The notes under the pieces: generated by a model
What the model saw: the letters and a program-made list of their open reading frames with translations, nothing else
Databases searched by the model: none
Told to the model about the DNA's origin: nothing
Shown here: positions 61,801-64,000 of the stretch, in pieces
Numbering within the stretch: the first letter of the stretch is position 1
Layout: each line of letters starts with the position of its first letter
Program-made: the position numbers and the translations under genes
Assembly (NCBI GenBank): GCA_019722365.1
Contig: JADFUC010001889.1
Location: forward strand, 930,001-994,000
Direction of reading: 5' to 3'
Length of the DNA stretch: 64,000 nucleotides
From: Lithospermum erythrorhizon
Lineage: Eukaryota > Streptophyta > Magnoliopsida > Boraginales > Boraginaceae

Positions 61801-63085
61801 TAGGAAAAGGAGCACATATGAACATCACAAGCAAAATAGATTGGCCATTAAATTCTGATAGTGTCATTTTCAGGTCGGTTTGCTGCAGAAGTAGATTGTT
61901 AAGAGATTGAGATCAGTTATGTGCTAGGAAGCACGGGACTTCTCTCAATTAGTTGCCGCTCACGTCCCGGACGGTGGGGAAGGCACGAAACCTCCTCGCC
62001 CGTCTCGCAAGGTGGGGGATGGGTACATATGGGGACTTTCTGAGTTTATAGATTCTGAGACAAGCTCTCCCAAAATGCTTTCCGGTGTATATAGACGTTC
62101 AAGTATAAAAGTAAACTAAAATAAAAATAAAACATAAAGAAACATGGTTAGGGTTTTCATCTTATTATTAATCCTTCTCACTCTTCACCTCCACACAATA
62201 TTAATATCTTTGTATGTCACGTTTTCAAAATTCGTGCATATTTTTCCTCTACTACAGTACTACTCTCTAGAACCATAAAGGTCACATCTTTTTTTTATAT
62301 TCTACAAAAGTATGTCTATTAATTATTATTCATTCATGGATTAGTTAATGGATTTTACATTGTTATTACTTAATAGATTTTTCATAGCCTTTGTCTATAT
62401 TTGTTGCTTTTTAAGATATTATACTAAAGTGTTTTATTTTTTTTGTTGAGACTTATGTGTGACTTTTTTTATATTTTAATATATGGGTATTTTTTCTTAT
62501 ATCTTTATTGACGTACTCATGCCGTACATGTATCCTAAATTTTTAATTAGGCGTTTCCCTCCTCGTTCCCATCCCCGCTTCTTATCCCCGTACCCAACTC
62601 AGTGCTACCTAGGTTATGTGTACATCTGGGATAGGACATCTCGGGATATCTCTTACTTTAGCAGTTACCTATTAAAAATATGCGAAAAGAAACACAATTA
62701 AGAATCTGATAGGTTGCCTGGTCTATAAATACTTGCCTTGTAACACGGTATTCTCAACAATTCCTAGATCCTTTGCAAGATATTCCAGGGCACCATTAAC
62801 AACCCTGCAATCGTAAGAAAAAATAAAAATTTACAGAAAATGTCAACATTAGAATTAATAGAACTGGTAAAATATAATAGAGGGAACTTGAGGAGAACAA
62901 ATACTATTATGCTTTAAATATATGGCATATCTGTAACTGGATGCAGGAAGGTTAGCAGCAACTGTACCCTAAATGATAACCGAACAGGATGGCCCCCAAG
63001 CAGGCAACTCCAACATATGGCAACACGTTTCCAGATGATTTCCTTTCAAGTTTTAATGGTACAACATCCTCTCTATCTCCTTCTG
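58805..63085 (-). CDS. Plastidic glucose transporter (pGlcT type), 5' partial, possibly disabled
   Basis: A 12-helix sugar/H+ symporter-family protein that exports glucose from plastids across the inner envelope. Exons found (minus): 63085-62968, 62804-62737, 61754-61622, 61528-61429, 61351-61239, 61009-60916, 60819-60666, 60369-60223, 60141-60068, 59678-59476 and 58987-58805. The first starts with 2 bases of a split codon, so an upstream transit-peptide exon is beyond the window or unrecognised. Motifs: 'GWVVSTLLAGATVGS', 'ADQFGRTKT', 'VGRLLAGIGIGISSAIVPLY', 'PESPRWL', 'FQQLAGINAVVYYSTSVF', 'DRQGRKSLL' and 'VETKGRSLEEIE'. Oddities: the intron after 62737 has a GC donor (CAAG|GCAAGT); the acceptor before 60819 reads AA, not AG; and the second half of exon 59678-59476 no longer matches the family, has an in-frame TGA at 59531-59529 and is one base short of keeping frame. 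The family and location are sure from homology; whether this copy works is doubtful. Confidence 0.92.
61880..62690. mobile_element. Insertion in the transporter's long intron, type uncertain
   Basis: The intron at 61755-62736 is much longer than its neighbours. It contains a G/C-rich block at about 61955-62035 (GTCCCGGACGGTGGGG, GGTGGGGGATGGGTAC) and an oppositely oriented one at about 62550-62610 (CCTCGTTCCCATCCCCGC, ATCCCCGTACCC). These look like terminal parts of a nonautonomous DNA transposon flanking A/T-rich filler. Exact ends and target duplication not determined. Confidence 0.4.
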
Positions 63086-64000
63086 CTGTTAAATAGAAAA
63101 TAGTTAAAATTAAGAACAAGTTGGTCAGGAGGTGAACAAACATAATATGCATTTAATAAAACACAAAGAGTAAAGGAAAACTGAAGAATACTAATATATT
63201 TGCAAGCTGTTCATCACAATCAAATGGTTAAGCACGGATCAAATAACACTCTTACACATGCGATTTTGCAAGAGGCGGGCTTCCAGAAAAAAGTACTCCA
63301 TAGTTAAGCACATATCAACTCTGATGAAGTAGAAAATTACATAATATGAAGCATCACTTGCTTATGCTAAACACTCAATGTAGTTATGCATCTTTATATA
63401 TCTCTTTCACAGTGAAGTTAGACAAAAATTCAAGAAAACATCAAATGGAATAAAATATTGGTTCAAGTGTCATTCTGAAAAAGTAAACCAGCTATGAGAA
63501 AGATCCTTGTGAATAATCATCTCAGAAAAAATCAACCCACACGTCTCAAAGAATTTTAGATTATGCAACTAGATATCAGCACCACGCTTCAGTATTCAAC
63601 CACAGTTCGAAATGCAAAACGGAGAAATGCAATATAATCCCACTCCACATGGACGCAATAATTGTCAGTTCCCCACATCCAAGCCAACAATGCTAACCCT
63701 GTTATCTAGTCATTCCAATCCTCCACATACTTCCAATTAACATCAAGTGCTATTACATGTAACTGAAACTAATGTCTAACATATCGAAGTTCGAGTCAAT
63801 ATCAGTAGCTTCTCTTGAAACGTAGCATAAAAAAATTCCAATACTCAATTCAAATCTAATTTCCAGCAACCAATTCAATACTGCATACTGACATGCACAA
63901 GCTAACAAACATCCACCGGTTCAATTACAACCTCCATTCCACAAGATCATCCAATACGTTTTCTGATAGTCTAAATTAACAAACTTTGTAACCTTAAGTG
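63086..64000. other. Upstream intron or flank of the transporter gene
   Basis: A/T-rich. No transit-peptide-like exon recognised; it probably lies beyond the window's end, so this stretch is likely intron. Confidence 0.4.

Overview
The window is nuclear DNA of a flowering plant, most likely a eudicot. Genes are split by A/T-rich GT-AG introns, and the recognisable products are plant families: an RHD6/RSL1-type bHLH, a SABATH methyltransferase, a PADRE/DUF4228 protein, a plastidic glucose transporter and an organellar methionyl-tRNA formyltransferase. Between the genes lie decayed Ty1/copia elements, Stowaway-like MITEs and many diverged repeats. I cannot fix the species. Nothing indicates a prokaryote, an organelle genome or a CRISPR locus.

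Layout. 0.8-5.5 kb: decayed minus-strand copia element with traceable LTRs. 6.0-7.9 kb: five-exon bHLH gene (+). 9.7-15.0 kb: methionyl-tRNA formyltransferase gene (-), nine exons found but two expected coding segments missing. 18.9-22.1 kb: seven-exon minus-strand gene whose exons join in frame into one protein with an HMG box, a plant-mobile-like domain and a SIAH-type zinc finger/SINA domain without a RING. 24.9-25.4 kb: PADRE/DUF4228 gene (-) with a one-base frameshift. 27.9-29.7 kb: intact three-exon SABATH carboxyl methyltransferase gene (+). 29.8-30.7 kb: pseudogene of the mitochondrial ATP synthase beta subunit (-). 31-53 kb: gene-poor and repeat-rich, with LTR-like remnants, a minisatellite, a duplication broken by an insertion, tandem repeats and a SINE-like piece. 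53.3-53.7 kb: small intact single-exon gene of unknown function (-). 55-56.1 kb: second decayed copia fragment. 58.8-63.1 kb: plastidic glucose transporter gene (-), with its transit-peptide exon missing from the window or not recognised, one broken splice acceptor and one degenerate exon.

The genes look independently transcribed and do not form an obvious pathway. The most unusual object is the predicted HMG-box/plant-mobile-like/SIAH fusion protein. A second pattern is that three otherwise well-conserved genes (formyltransferase, PADRE protein, glucose transporter) carry lesions at single exons, splice sites or bases. This may mean real decay, haplotype differences or assembly error. All splice sites and family calls were made by eye; no search was run.
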